Positions 44,857 to 54,625 are shown, numbered from the stretch's first letter. The stretch: 64,000 nt of DNA from Betaproteobacteria bacterium (GCA_016125475.1 WGLR01000010.1:62001-126000), one strand, 5' to 3'. Program-made: numbers and translations. Notes: generated by a model not told the origin, from the sequence alone.

Positions 44857-46380
44857 ATGAGTGATGCACTTCCGGCGTCCGCTGCGGTGGGCGTCGTGGG
44901 CGCGGGTGCCATGGGCAGCGGCATCGCGCAGGTCGCGGCCGCGGCGGGTCACCCCGTCCGGCTGTTCGACGCTCGGGCCGACTCGGTCGAGCGTGCGCGC
45001 GCCGCGATCGGCAAGGATCTCGCGGGCCAGGTCGCGAAGGGCCGTCTGCAGCAGGAAGATGCCGACGCGACGCTCGACCGCATCCGCGGGGTGTCCTCGC
45101 TCGCGGAGATGGACGGGTGCGGTCTCGTGATCGAGGCAATCGTCGAGGACCGGGTCGCGAAGCGGACGCTGTTCGCCGAACTCGAGCCCTTGGTGGGCGA
45201 GCAGTGCATCATCGCGTCGAACACGTCGTCCATCTCCATCACCGACCTCGCGGCGGGCCTCGCGGCACCGGGACGCGTCGTCGGCATGCACTTCTTCAAT
45301 CCGGTGCCACGCATGGCACTCGTCGAGGTGATCGACGGCCTGCGCACGGACCTGGACATCGCCGCGACCCTGATGGCGACGGCGCGCGCGTGGGGCAAGA
45401 CGCCCGTGCGTGCGCGTTCCACGCCCGGCTTCATCGTGAACCGCGTCGCGCGTCCGTTCTACGGCGAAGCCATGCGCACGCTCACGGAACAGGCCGCGGC
45501 GCCCGAGGTGCTTGACGCGCTGATCCGGGACTGCGGCGGGTTCCCGATGGGGCCGTGCACGCTCATGGATTTCATCGGTCTCGACGTGAATCTCGCCGTG
45601 TCGGGCTCGACGTTCGAGGCACTCGGATGGGACCGCCGATACGCCCCCTCCCTGATCCAGCAGGAGCTCGTGCGCGCGGGTCGCTACGGCCGCAAGACCG
45701 GTGGCGGCTTCTACGGCTACGGCGAGCACGACACCCGGCCGGAGGCTGCATCGGAGCCACCGTGCGAACCGCCCCGGAGCGTCATCGCGCCCGTCGATGC
45801 CGGACACCTGGAGCCGCTTGTCGGGCGCATGGCAGCGGCCGGCCTGAACGTGCGGCGCGTGATGCACCTCGAACCGATGCTGCACGTCGGCTCGGCGCGT
45901 CTCGCACTGAGCGACGGTCGTACGGCGACACAGCGCGGTGCGCAGGAAGGCACGCCGAACTTCGTGACGCTCGATCTCGCGCTCGACTTCGCACGCACGT
46001 CGCGTCTCGGCGTGGCGCGCGCGGACCAGTGCGGCGAGTCGGAGTACCGCGAAGTGGTGGGCGCACTGCAGACCGCGGGATGCGCCGTCACGCGTGTCGA
46101 CGACATCGCCGGCATGGTCGTCATGCGGACCGTCGCGATGCTCGTCAACGAGGCGGCCGACGTCGTGACACAGGGCATCGCGACCGCCGCCGACATCGAC
46201 ACCGCGATGGCGCTCGGGACGCGCTATCCGGTCGGCCCGCTCGCGTGGTGCGACCGCCTCTCGGCCGCGTTCGTCTCGCACGTGCTCGACAACCTGCGTG
46301 CGCACTACGGCGAGGATCGATACCGGGTGTCCCCGGCCCTCCAGCGGCGCCGCTGGAGCGGTGCGCGGTTCCATGAGTGA
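44857..46380 (+). CDS. paaH: 3-hydroxyacyl-CoA dehydrogenase PaaH
   Basis: A 507-residue enzyme oxidising 3-hydroxyadipyl-CoA to 3-oxoadipyl-CoA late in phenylacetate degradation. The Rossmann motif GVVGAGAMGSGIAQVAAAAG is at the N-terminus. SNTSSISITDLA and GMHFFNPVPRMALVEVIDG form the active-site region. A second 3HCDH domain follows (about residues 300-500), ending in YRVSPALQRR. This two-domain length is typical of PaaH (PaaC). Its last 8 bases overlap paaI. Confidence 0.92.
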   Translation: MSDALPASAAVGVVGAGAMGSGIAQVAAAAGHPVRLFDARADSVERARAAIGKDLAGQVAKGRLQQEDADATLDRIRGVSSLAEMDGCGLVIEAIVEDRVAKRTLFAELEPLVGEQCIIASNTSSISITDLAAGLAAPGRVVGMHFFNPVPRMALVEVIDGLRTDLDIAATLMATARAWGKTPVRARSTPGFIVNRVARPFYGEAMRTLTEQAAAPEVLDALIRDCGGFPMGPCTLMDFIGLDVNLAVSGSTFEALGWDRRYAPSLIQQELVRAGRYGRKTGGGFYGYGEHDTRPEAASEPPCEPPRSVIAPVDAGHLEPLVGRMAAAGLNVRRVMHLEPMLHVGSARLALSDGRTATQRGAQEGTPNFVTLDLALDFARTSRLGVARADQCGESEYREVVGALQTAGCAVTRVDDIAGMVVMRTVAMLVNEAADVVTQGIATAADIDTAMALGTRYPVGPLAWCDRLSAAFVSHVLDNLRAHYGEDRYRVSPALQRRRWSGARFHE

Positions 46381-46819
46381 CAGCGGGGCAGCCGGCGCAC
46401 GGGAGGCCGCGGAGGCCGTCGGGCGCGCCATGCTCGAGAAGGACGCGGCGATGCAGGGGCTCCGGATCACGCTGGGCGAAATGGCACCCGGCTACGCGCG
46501 CCTGTCCATGCAGGTCACGCCCGCGATGCTGAACGGCGTGCAGATCTGTCACGGCGGCCTCATCACGACACTCGCCGATTCCGCGTTCGCGCTCGCGTGC
46601 AACAGCCACGGGGACGTGGTGCTCGCGGCGGGCATCACGGTGGACTTCCTCGCGCCGGCCCGCGCGGGCGACGTGCTCACGGCAGAGGCGCGCGAACTGT
46701 CGAGATCGCGCCGCACGGGCCTGTACGACGTGCAGGTGCGAAACGGCGACGGCACGCTCGTTGCCGTGCTGCGCGGACGTTCCCACCGCACCGGGGAACG
46801 GCACCTCCCGACCGGCTGA
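46373..46819 (+). CDS. paaI: Hydroxyphenylacetyl-CoA thioesterase PaaI
   Basis: A 148-residue hotdog-fold thioesterase. The catalytic helix NGVQICHGGLITTLADSAFALACNS is the PaaI signature. ITVDFLAPARAGDVLTAEARE follows. It removes CoA from dead-end phenylacetyl-CoA derivatives and so prevents CoA depletion. Its start lies inside the end of paaH (8-base overlap), showing operon membership. The ring-opening and epoxidase paa genes are not in the window. Confidence 0.9.
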   Translation: MSDSGAAGAREAAEAVGRAMLEKDAAMQGLRITLGEMAPGYARLSMQVTPAMLNGVQICHGGLITTLADSAFALACNSHGDVVLAAGITVDFLAPARAGDVLTAEARELSRSRRTGLYDVQVRNGDGTLVAVLRGRSHRTGERHLPTG

Positions 46820-47030
46820 CATCGTCCACGCGCGGCGAGCGTACCCGGCGCGCACTTGCCACGGGCCCGTGCGGCGTGCTCAACTCGCGCGAGGGTCGCG
46901 AGGACCCGCTCCGGGACGCGATGCACGACGCGACGCGGGGCCGCGTGCGAGGGGCACGCGTGGTCGCGACGAGTCACTGGCGTGGGCGGGCCGGGCGGGC
47001 GCCCGTGCTGCCGCCCCATGGGGGTCATCG

Positions 47031-48023
47031 ATGAAACTGGCAACACTCCGGTCCGGCGGACGGGACGGCACGCTCGTGGTCGTCAGCCGGGATCTCTCGC
47101 GCGCCGCGACGGTACCCGGGATCGCGAACACGCTGCAGGCCGCGCTCGACGACTGGCGGGCGCTCGAACCGGCACTGCGGACGGCCGCCGAGCGACTCGA
47201 GGCCGGCACCGCGCCCGGGACGTTCGCGTTCGATCCTGCAGCCTGCGCGGCACCGCTGCCGCGCGCGTATCAGTGGGTCGACGGCTCCGCCTACGTGAAC
47301 CACGTCGAACTCGTGCGTCGGGCACGCAACGCCGAGGTGCCGCCGTCGTTCTGGACGGACCCGCTCATGTACCAGGGCGGCGGGGACGCGATGCTCGGCC
47401 CCTGCGACGACATCCGCGTCGAGACCGAGGCGTGGGGCATCGACTTCGAGGGGGAGGTTGCCGTCGTGACCGACGACGTGCCCATGGGACTTCCTGCCGA
47501 AGTGGCGATGGACCACATCAGGCTGCTCATGCTCGTGAATGACGTGAGCCTGCGCAATCTGATTCCCGGCGAGCTCGCGAAAGGCTTCGGTTTCTTCCAG
47601 AGCAAGCCGGCCTCCTCGTTTTCCCCGGTCGCGGTGACGCCGGACGAGCTCGGGAACTCCTGGGACGGGTGCAAGGTGCGCCTGCCGCTACGGGTCACGC
47701 TGAACGACGTCGTGTTCGGCGCCCCCGACGCGGGGACCGACATGACGTTCGACTTCCCGCAGCTCATCGCGCACGCCGCGAAGACCCGGACGCTCGGTGC
47801 GGGCACGATCGTGGGCTCCGGCACGGTCTCGAACGTCGACCGCAGCCGGGGGTCCGCCTGCATCGCGGAGAAGCGGTCGCTCGAGCAGATCGCGGACGGC
47901 CGGCCGTCGACCCCCTTCATGCGCTTCGGGGATCGCGTGCGCATCGAGATGTTCGACGTACGCGGTGCGTCCATCTTCGGTGCGATCGACCAGAAGGTCG
48001 TGGCGTATCACCCGCCGCGCTGA
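47031..48023 (+). CDS. Fumarylacetoacetate hydrolase family protein (330 aa)
   Basis: An FAH-fold metal-dependent hydrolase. The family metal site shows in WGIDFEGEVAVVTDD, and PASSFSPVAVTPDELG and GAGTIVGSGTVSN are family segments. The N-terminal SAYVNHVELVRRARNAEVPPSFWTDPLMYQGG is that of the fumarylacetoacetase-like bacterial group. It could hydrolyse fumarylacetoacetate or another 1,3-diketo acid from aromatic degradation; the exact substrate cannot be read from sequence. It lies 210 bp after paaI and 61 bp before mdlC. The upstream 210 bp shows no gene. Confidence 0.85.
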   Translation: MKLATLRSGGRDGTLVVVSRDLSRAATVPGIANTLQAALDDWRALEPALRTAAERLEAGTAPGTFAFDPAACAAPLPRAYQWVDGSAYVNHVELVRRARNAEVPPSFWTDPLMYQGGGDAMLGPCDDIRVETEAWGIDFEGEVAVVTDDVPMGLPAEVAMDHIRLLMLVNDVSLRNLIPGELAKGFGFFQSKPASSFSPVAVTPDELGNSWDGCKVRLPLRVTLNDVVFGAPDAGTDMTFDFPQLIAHAAKTRTLGAGTIVGSGTVSNVDRSRGSACIAEKRSLEQIADGRPSTPFMRFGDRVRIEMFDVRGASIFGAIDQKVVAYHPPR

Positions 48024-48084
48024 CCATGCCTCTTTCGCGCAGCCCGTCCGCACGCTTTCGCGCGCCGTGTCCGGAGTGCCGGTC

Positions 48085-49680
48085 ATGACGAACGGAGAGG
48101 GCTCGACCGTTCGCGACGCGGTGCGGTCGCTCATGCGTGCGCACGGCATGACGACGGTCTTCGGCAATCCCGGTTCGACGGAACTCCGATTCTTTCGTGA
48201 CTGGCCGCAGGACTTTCGCTACGTGCTGGGCCTGCAGGAGTCCTGCGTCGTCGCGATGGCGGACGGCTACGCCCAGGCGACCGGGCGTGCGGCGTTCGTG
48301 AACCTGCACTCGGCCGCAGGCGTCGGACACGCCCTCGGCAGCGTCTTCACGGCCTGCCGCAATCACGCGCCGCTCGTGATCACGGCGGGGCAGCAGTCAC
48401 GCGCGATGTTCCCGACCGATCCCTACCTCTTCGCGCAGGACGCGGCGCAGTTTCCGAAACCGTACGTGAAGTGGAGCACGGAGCCTGCGCGCGCGGAGGA
48501 CGTGCCGGCGGCGATCTCGCGCGCCTACCACGTCGCGATGCAGCGCCCGCGGGGCCCGGTCTTCGTGTCGATCCCGGAGGACGACTGGGACGCCACGTGC
48601 GAGCCCGTCGGGATACGCCACGTCGCGGACGAGATCGAACCGTCCGCCGCGGCGCTCGACGAACTCGCACATGCCCTCGCGCATGCGGAGGCTCCCGCCC
48701 TCGTCGTGGGCGCATCCGTCGATCAGGATGGTGCGTGGGAACTCGTGGTCGCTCTCGCGGAACGTCTCGGGGCCGTGGTCTGGGCGAGTCCCATGGTGGG
48801 GCGGTGCGGTTTCCCGGAGGACCACCGGCTCTTCGCGGGTCATCTGCCGCCGCTGAGGCAGCCCCTCGCCGACAGGCTCGCCGCGCACGATGTCGTATTC
48901 GTGATCGGGGCGCCCGTGTTCACGTATCACGTCCACACGGGCGGCCGGTTCGTGGCACCGCACGTGCGGCTGTTCCTGATGACCGACGACCCGGACGAGG
49001 CCGCGCGTGCAGCGGTCGGGACGGCGCTGGCGGGAAGCGTGCGCGCCGGCGTGGCAGGGCTTCTCGCGCGCCTCGGTGACGGAGAGCCCGCGCGCCAGGC
49101 CGGGCGTGGCGCCGTGCCGCCCCCGGTGGCCTCGGCAGGCCTCACCGGCGAGTACGTGATGGCGGCCGTCGCGCGGCTCATGCCCGGGGACGCGATCGTC
49201 GTCGAAGAGGCACCGACGCATCGCAATGCGCTCTGGGATCACCTCCCGATACGTCGGCCCGGGGGATTCTTCGCGGGCGCGAGCGGCGGACTCGGCTGGG
49301 CGATCGCGGCCGCGCCGGGCGTCGCGCTCGGCGCGCCCGGGCGCACCATCGTCTGCATCGTCGGTGACGGTTCGGCCCTGTTCGGCATCCAGTCGCTCTG
49401 GACCGCGGCGCAGTGGCGCCTGCCGATCACGTTCGTGGTGCTGAACAATCGCGGCTACGCGGCGCTCAGGAGCTTCGGACGGATGCTGGGCATAGCCGGT
49501 GCGCCCGGCCACGACCTTTCGGGTCTGGACTTCTCCGCGCTGTCGCGCGGCTTCGGGTGTGACGCGGTGCGGGTCGATCGGCCGGATGCCTTCGATACCG
49601 CGCTGTCGCGTGGCATCGCATCGCGTGCGCCGAACGTGATCGACGTCGCGCTGGCCGCCGACGCAGCGGATCTCTACTGA
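48085..49680 (+). CDS. mdlC: Benzoylformate decarboxylase
   Basis: A ThDP enzyme converting benzoylformate (from mandelate) to benzaldehyde. The 531 residues carry every key position of the Pseudomonas putida enzyme with an offset of about five: Ser31 (GNPGSTE), Glu52 (GLQESCVVAMADGYAQ), His75 (NLHSAAG), and the later APVFTYH containing the second catalytic histidine. The ThDP motif GDGSALFGIQSLWTAAQWRLPITFVVLNN is present. Other mandelate-pathway genes are not visible here. Its last 7 bases overlap the convergent antiporter gene. Confidence 0.88.
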   Translation: MTNGEGSTVRDAVRSLMRAHGMTTVFGNPGSTELRFFRDWPQDFRYVLGLQESCVVAMADGYAQATGRAAFVNLHSAAGVGHALGSVFTACRNHAPLVITAGQQSRAMFPTDPYLFAQDAAQFPKPYVKWSTEPARAEDVPAAISRAYHVAMQRPRGPVFVSIPEDDWDATCEPVGIRHVADEIEPSAAALDELAHALAHAEAPALVVGASVDQDGAWELVVALAERLGAVVWASPMVGRCGFPEDHRLFAGHLPPLRQPLADRLAAHDVVFVIGAPVFTYHVHTGGRFVAPHVRLFLMTDDPDEAARAAVGTALAGSVRAGVAGLLARLGDGEPARQAGRGAVPPPVASAGLTGEYVMAAVARLMPGDAIVVEEAPTHRNALWDHLPIRRPGGFFAGASGGLGWAIAAAPGVALGAPGRTIVCIVGDGSALFGIQSLWTAAQWRLPITFVVLNNRGYAALRSFGRMLGIAGAPGHDLSGLDFSALSRGFGCDAVRVDRPDAFDTALSRGIASRAPNVIDVALAADAADLY

Positions 49681-50921
49681 TCCCTTTCGCCGCCCGCGGA
49701 CGTACCGGTACCGTCGGCCGGGGCCTGCGCGGAAGATCGGCGGGGCGGGCCGACGAGTCCCCCTGCCGGGTCGAATTCGATCGCGCGCTTCACGCTCACG
49801 AACGACGGCAGCATGGTCGTGAGCATCGCGTAGACCAGCAGCGCACCGAACAGGAGATCCGACAGCGCGTAGCGTTCGCGCAGGATCGTCGCGAGCACGA
49901 GCGTGAAGATCAGGGTCGGCATGAGCGTGACCGACACACGGAGGCTCGTCGCGTGACTGTCCGCGAAGAGGATCCTGCGCTGCAGCCAGACGATCGCGAT
50001 CCGGACCGGCACGAAGATCGCCGAGAGGATCACGCCGAGCAGGAGAGGCTGCCAGCTCAGGGCGCCTGCCGGCACGTGCGCGCCGCGACTGAAGAAGTAG
50101 AAGGGCACGAAGAACGACGCGAACAGCCGGATCGCGTGCAGGTTCGTGTCCGAGGCGAGTGTCGGCATGCGCAGGTGGAGCCGGTTCGCGACGAATCCCA
50201 CCGTGAAGGCCCCCACCAGGTAGTAGACGCCCAGCTGCTTCGTCACGAACGCCGCGATGAGGCCGACCATCACGAGCAGCGAGAATTCGGATCCGGGGGC
50301 GTGCGGCAGGACCGAGCGCCCCAGCATGATGAACACGAACGGCAGCACGAGGATCAGGAGCGCGAAGGCGCTCGTCGTGATCGCGAATGCCTCGAGGGAG
50401 GTCGACTGCAGCACGAGGAACATTAGGATCAGCGCGAGCAGTTCCCCCGAGATGGCCTTGCTCTTCACGGAGAACTGCTCCCTCTCGTCGAGTCCCAGTC
50501 TGGACAGCGTGTCGAGGATGAAGCCCGTGGAGGGCGTCAACAGCGCGAGTGCGAGCAACGTGGCGGGCTGCCAGCCGAAACCGAACAGATGCATGCCTGC
50601 ATAGGCCACGCCCGCGAGCAGCGCGGCCTGTATCAGGAGGTGCCCGATCAGCGGGCGGCGATCGCGGTTCAGCGCCGTGATGTCGACCTCGAGGCCCGCG
50701 AACAGGAAAAGCGAGGAGATGCCGAGCGTGGAAAGCAGCTTGAGCGTCACGTCATCCGGCACGCCGTCGATCGTGCGGGCGACGACGATGCCGAACACGA
50801 AGCAGGTGATCGGCGCGGGAATCCTGAAGCGCTGCAGGGCCTTGGGCGCCACCAGCAGACCGAGCGCGAGCAGCAGGTACACGAACTCGGAGTTGATGAC
50901 GTCGGCGATGATGGATGGCAT
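49674..50921 (-). CDS. CPA2-type cation:proton antiporter (415 aa)
   Basis: An integral membrane protein with about 12 hydrophobic segments, of the Na+/H+ exchanger (Kef-like) family. FLFAGLEVDI (about residue 75) and the LTPSTGFILDTLSRLGL helix are the usual transport-core sequences. No C-terminal RCK/TrkA-N domain is present; the short tail (RSSAQAPADGTGTSAGGERDQ) is hydrophilic. It exchanges Na+ or K+ for protons across the inner membrane; which ion is unknown. Its stop overlaps mdlC convergently. Confidence 0.87.
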   Translation of the reverse strand: MPSIIADVINSEFVYLLLALGLLVAPKALQRFRIPAPITCFVFGIVVARTIDGVPDDVTLKLLSTLGISSLFLFAGLEVDITALNRDRRPLIGHLLIQAALLAGVAYAGMHLFGFGWQPATLLALALLTPSTGFILDTLSRLGLDEREQFSVKSKAISGELLALILMFLVLQSTSLEAFAITTSAFALLILVLPFVFIMLGRSVLPHAPGSEFSLLVMVGLIAAFVTKQLGVYYLVGAFTVGFVANRLHLRMPTLASDTNLHAIRLFASFFVPFYFFSRGAHVPAGALSWQPLLLGVILSAIFVPVRIAIVWLQRRILFADSHATSLRVSVTLMPTLIFTLVLATILRERYALSDLLFGALLVYAMLTTMLPSFVSVKRAIEFDPAGGLVGPPRRSSAQAPADGTGTSAGGERDQ

Positions 50922-50981
50922 TCGTTCTTCTTCTAGTCGAGAGACGGCGGGACGTGCGCGGGACGACGACGGGGCACGGGA

Positions 50982-51482
50982 TCAGTCCGGGCGGTCGTCC
51001 GGGTTCGCACCGGCGCCGCGCTCGAGGTGGTCCTCGAGTTCGCCGATGTACGCGGCGAGCGTGTTGCCGGTCTGCTCGAGCGCCGCGCGGTGGCGTTCCT
51101 CGATCTGCTCGAGCCGTGTGAGGACCTTGCTCTCGACGGCCGTGGCCTGCGCGCGCATCGCGGACAGTTCCGCCGCGAGATATTCGCGCAGATCGGTGAA
51201 GCGCGACGCCTCGGCCTTGTCGGCGAGCGTGCGCTGCTCCTTCAGTTCGCGGGTGTGCCGCCGGCTTTCCACGAGGACCGTCGACTGCATGTACACGACG
51301 AAGACGAGGAACACGATGACGAGCACGCCCATCAGCGCGAGCATCACGAGGCCCAGGGGCGCGTGGATCGTCGTGAACACGAGCGACAGTGGCGTCGGCG
51401 CGAGGAACGCGTCGAGGTTCACGATCGCGAAGGTGGCGATCAGGGCAAGGATCAGGAACAGGAAGAGGGTTCTGGCTCTCAT
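50982..51482 (-). CDS. LapA-like membrane protein with coiled coil (166 aa)
   Basis: Two hydrophobic segments (about 5-25 and 40-66) separated by NLDAFLAPTPLSLVFTTIHAPLG give the LapA/DUF1049 hairpin layout. A long charged helix follows (about 72-150), with heptad-like Leu/Ala spacing, and an acidic tail ends NPDDRPD. Function is not established for the family. It is encoded just upstream of the antiporter gene on the same strand (60-bp gap), so the two may be co-transcribed. Confidence 0.7.
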   Translation of the reverse strand: MRARTLFLFLILALIATFAIVNLDAFLAPTPLSLVFTTIHAPLGLVMLALMGVLVIVFLVFVVYMQSTVLVESRRHTRELKEQRTLADKAEASRFTDLREYLAAELSAMRAQATAVESKVLTRLEQIEERHRAALEQTGNTLAAYIGELEDHLERGAGANPDDRPD

Positions 51483-51754
51483 GGTTTTCTCCGTGACGTG
51501 CCCGGCGCGCGCCTGTTCCCCGGTGTGCGGGGGGCGGTACCCGCAGATTCGCCTGCGGGCACGACGGGACTCGTGACTGGTCTGTGCATCGTGGAAAACG
51601 AACGGTCGGCCCGGACGGATGCCGCGAGGGTGACGAGCGACCCAGCGATCCCGTGGCGACCTGCCGAGCCCCGATTATCCGCGATTCGCGAAGAAGCGCG
51701 TGCCGAGGTCCGGCTCGCGCTATGCTCCCGGGCTTTCCCGGGTGCGAGGCGCAG

Positions 51755-52612
51755 GTGAGTGGAATGTCATCCGGCGGGGGGGCGAGGGCGCCCGTCGGCG
51801 TGTTCGATTCGGGGGTCGGGGGGCTCAGTGTCTGGCGCGAGATCGTCGCGCGGCTGCCGCACGAGTCGACCCTCTATTTCGCGGATCAGGCGCACGTGCC
51901 CTACGGGTCGCGTCCGCAGGAGGAGGTCCGGGCGTTCAGCGAGGCGATCGTGGCGTACCTGCTGGACCAGGGCAGCAAGGCGATCGTCGTCGCGTGCAAC
52001 ACGGCGTCGGCCGCCGCCCTGAAGTCGCTGCGGGACAGGTACCCCGGCGTTCCGATCCTCGGGATGGAGCCGGCAGTCAAGCCCGCCGTGGCGCTCACGC
52101 GCACGGGCGTCATCGGCGTGATGGCGACACCGGCCACGTTCCAGGGGCGGCTCTACCAGGCGACGACGGGACGCCATGCCACGCACGTCACGGTCGTGAA
52201 CCAGGTCTGTACGGGGCTCGCCGACCTCGTGGAGACCGGCGAACTGACGGGTCCCGACATCGACGCGAGACTGCGCGGATACGTCGCACCGATGCTGGAC
52301 GCCGGTGCGGACGTCATCGTTCTCGGCTGCACCCACTATCCGTTCGTGATCGAGGCGCTGCGCCGGATCGCGGGCCCTGGCGTCGCGGTGGTGGACCCCG
52401 CTCCGGCGATCGCGCGCCATCTCGCCAACGTGCTCGCCCACCACGGCCTGGCGGCGGGCGACGGCACCGCCGGACACCGGTTCCTCACGACCGGTGATGC
52501 GCGGCGCTTCGGGCTGGTCGCCTCCCGGCTGCTCGGCACGAACGTTCTTGCGCGTCCGTGCACGTGGCTCGAGGATGCAGGCGCGTATCGCGTGACGGGT
52601 GCAGACGCATGA
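51755..52612 (+). CDS. murI: Glutamate racemase
   Basis: Makes D-glutamate for peptidoglycan. The 285-residue protein has the start VGVFDSGVGGLSVWREI and both catalytic cysteines, in VVACNTAS (about residue 81) and VLGCTHYPF (about 192). DQAHVPYG is also conserved. GTG at 51755 was preferred because GAGG lies 8 bases upstream; the ATG at 51764 is a possible alternative. It converges on the ribA-like gene with 18 bp between the stops. Confidence 0.93.
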   Translation: MSGMSSGGGARAPVGVFDSGVGGLSVWREIVARLPHESTLYFADQAHVPYGSRPQEEVRAFSEAIVAYLLDQGSKAIVVACNTASAAALKSLRDRYPGVPILGMEPAVKPAVALTRTGVIGVMATPATFQGRLYQATTGRHATHVTVVNQVCTGLADLVETGELTGPDIDARLRGYVAPMLDAGADVIVLGCTHYPFVIEALRRIAGPGVAVVDPAPAIARHLANVLAHHGLAAGDGTAGHRFLTTGDARRFGLVASRLLGTNVLARPCTWLEDAGAYRVTGADA

Positions 52613-52630
52613 GCGGCGGGTGCCGTGCGT

Positions 52631-53320
52631 TCAGAGATCCAGCGCGTGCCCGGTGAGCCGGTACTTGGCTTCGAGGTAGTGGCGGTTCGCGTGTGTCGGG
52701 AACGTGCCCGCGGAGACCCGCTCCACCACTTCGATGCCGTGGGCGGTGAGCTGCGCCACCTTGTCGGGGTTGTTCGTCATGAGCCGCACGCGGCGCACAC
52801 CGAGGGCCGCGAGCATCTGCGCGCCACAGGCGTAGTCGCGCGCGTCGGCCGGTAGATCCAGTGCCCGGTTGGCCGCGAAGGTGTCCGCCCCCGCGTCCTG
52901 GAGGCGATAGGCGTCGAGCTTCGCGACGAGGCCGATGCCGCGTCCTTCCTGTCGCAGATAGAGAAGGAATCCTCCGGCCGCGTGCAGCACGTCCAGGGCG
53001 TGGCGGAGCTGATCGCCGCAATCGCAACGTCGTGACGCGAACACGTCCCCGGTGATGCACTCGGAATGCATCCGCACGATTGGCGGGTCGCGGGGCTCCA
53101 CGCCCTCGAAGCGCACCGCGAAGTGCTCGGCGCCGTCCGGCAGGCCGTCGAAGGTCACGAAGCGGGCGCGCGCGTCGTCGCGGACCGGAATGCACACCTC
53201 GTTGCGCACCGACACGGTTCGTCCCGCGTGACCGGGCCCCCGGCGGCGCCCACGCGCGGCACGGCGCGCGGGGTGGACGTTCATCGGATACGGGTCAGGG
53301 TCGGGCGAATGCGGGTTCAT
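52631..53320 (-). CDS. GTP cyclohydrolase II (ToxB/RibA-like) of the pteridine-type cluster
   Basis: A 229-residue RibA-fold enzyme that opens GTP to 2,5-diamino-6-ribosylamino-4-pyrimidinone 5'-phosphate, the entry step to riboflavin and to toxoflavin-type azapteridines. Zinc cysteines 88, 99 and 101 lie in VRMHSECITGDVFASRRCDC. The catalytic and nucleotide motifs LRQEGRGIGLVAKLDAYRLQD and LMTNNPDKVAQL are complete. The N-terminus has a basic 35-residue extension. GGGAG upstream supports the ATG at 53320, which overlaps the ATP-grasp gene by 26 bp. It is the last gene of the cluster, pointing to a dedicated rather than housekeeping copy. Confidence 0.9.
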   Translation of the reverse strand: MNPHSPDPDPYPMNVHPARRAARGRRRGPGHAGRTVSVRNEVCIPVRDDARARFVTFDGLPDGAEHFAVRFEGVEPRDPPIVRMHSECITGDVFASRRCDCGDQLRHALDVLHAAGGFLLYLRQEGRGIGLVAKLDAYRLQDAGADTFAANRALDLPADARDYACGAQMLAALGVRRVRLMTNNPDKVAQLTAHGIEVVERVSAGTFPTHANRHYLEAKYRLTGHALDL

Positions 53321-54599
53321 CGGTCTGTCTCCCGTGTGGTGATGGTGGATGCCCGGGCCTGTGCAGGCGGATCCGGGTGCGACGCACGTGTTCGTCGGCG
53401 ATGCGTTCGGCCTCTTCGCGCGAGGATGCGCATGCGATCACGTAGCCGATCCGGTCGGCATTCTCGTACGGCGGTCGGACGGCTTCGCCGGGCATCCGGA
53501 GAATTTCGGTGCAGCGGATGGCCGGGTTCCCGGAAGGGGGGATTCTCACGTCCGCGAGCGTTCCAGCCTGGTCCGCGACGATCCAGCGCGTCACGCCGAC
53601 CATCGGAGCCGGGGCCCGTGTCGGCGGGCGCCACCGGCCGAGGTGCAGCGCAATGAGGTCCGCGTGCACGGAGCGCCCGAGCGTCGCGCTCACGAGCCTC
53701 GGTATCTTCGCACCGACGAGCCGGGGATTGATCTCGATGAGCCGCGGGCCGTCGCGGGTGAGCGCGATCTCGGTGTGGGCGGCACCCCAGTCGAACCCTG
53801 CCGCGTCGAGCACCGCGAACAGGTATGCGCGCAGGGCGTCGAACTGCGGGCCGTCGGGCGAGAAGCATCCGCCGCGGATCGCGAACGACGGCGGATCGAA
53901 GAAGAGCTTCTCGTGGACGCCGAGCAGCGTGTGCGAGCCGGCCGCGGTGAACGTGTCGCAGCCCACGATGCTTCCCTCGAGGCATCGTTCCACGATCATG
54001 CGTCCGCTCGCGCGCGCGCCGAGTCCGTAGTCGGCGAAGCAGGGAAGCAGTTCGTCGAGCGGCGAGAGCGGCGGTTCGAGATCCTCCGGATGCCGCAGCA
54101 TGACGATGTTCTGGGATCCGTATCCGTCCGCGGGCTTGATGAGGACGGGCAGGCCGATTTCCGCGACGGCGCGACGCAGGTCGTCGTTCGAGGCGCACGC
54201 CCGGAACTCCGGTTGCGGAATCCCGCGCTCGACGAGTCGCGCGCGCACCCTGGCCTTGTCTCGCAGCAGCGTGGCGGCATCCGGATCGAGGTGACGAAGA
54301 CCGAGCCGTCGGGCGAGGCGTGCGGCCTCCGGCATGCGCGTGTCGATGAGGCACAGCACGGCGTCGACGGGCCGCGCGCAGTGGAGCGCCAGCACGCGCC
54401 GCTCGACGTCGTCGTAATCGAACGGCGCCACCTCGATCCGTTCGCGAGCGCTCCGGAGGACGGCATCCACGTCGGGCCGGGCGCGGTAGTGACCGAGATC
54501 GGCACTCAGGAAGGTGACGTCGTGGCCGTCGGCGATGGCGGCCTGAAGAAGATCGGTGTCGTTGCCACCGGGCAGTTCGACGACGAGCAGATGGGCCAT
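53295..54599 (-). CDS. ATP-grasp ligase (434 aa)
   Basis: A carboxylate-amine ligase fold. The N-terminal Rossmann half has LLVVELPGGNDTDLLQAAIADGH. The ATP-grasp core shows DKARVRARLVERGIPQPEF, LPVLIKPADGYGSQNIVML, and GPRLIEINPRLVGAKIPRL, the last containing the Mg-binding E-x-N triad. Such enzymes join an acyl group to an amine using ATP. In this cluster it may attach an amino acid to a pteridine-type or pyrimidine intermediate; this is inferred from neighbours only. It overlaps the ribA-like gene by 26 bp and follows the FGE-like gene by 26 bp. Confidence 0.85.
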   Translation of the reverse strand: MAHLLVVELPGGNDTDLLQAAIADGHDVTFLSADLGHYRARPDVDAVLRSARERIEVAPFDYDDVERRVLALHCARPVDAVLCLIDTRMPEAARLARRLGLRHLDPDAATLLRDKARVRARLVERGIPQPEFRACASNDDLRRAVAEIGLPVLIKPADGYGSQNIVMLRHPEDLEPPLSPLDELLPCFADYGLGARASGRMIVERCLEGSIVGCDTFTAAGSHTLLGVHEKLFFDPPSFAIRGGCFSPDGPQFDALRAYLFAVLDAAGFDWGAAHTEIALTRDGPRLIEINPRLVGAKIPRLVSATLGRSVHADLIALHLGRWRPPTRAPAPMVGVTRWIVADQAGTLADVRIPPSGNPAIRCTEILRMPGEAVRPPYENADRIGYVIACASSREEAERIADEHVRRTRIRLHRPGHPPSPHGRQTDEPAFARP

Positions 54600-54625
54600 G
54601 GCGGGTGCCGGTCCTTGCCGGGGGT

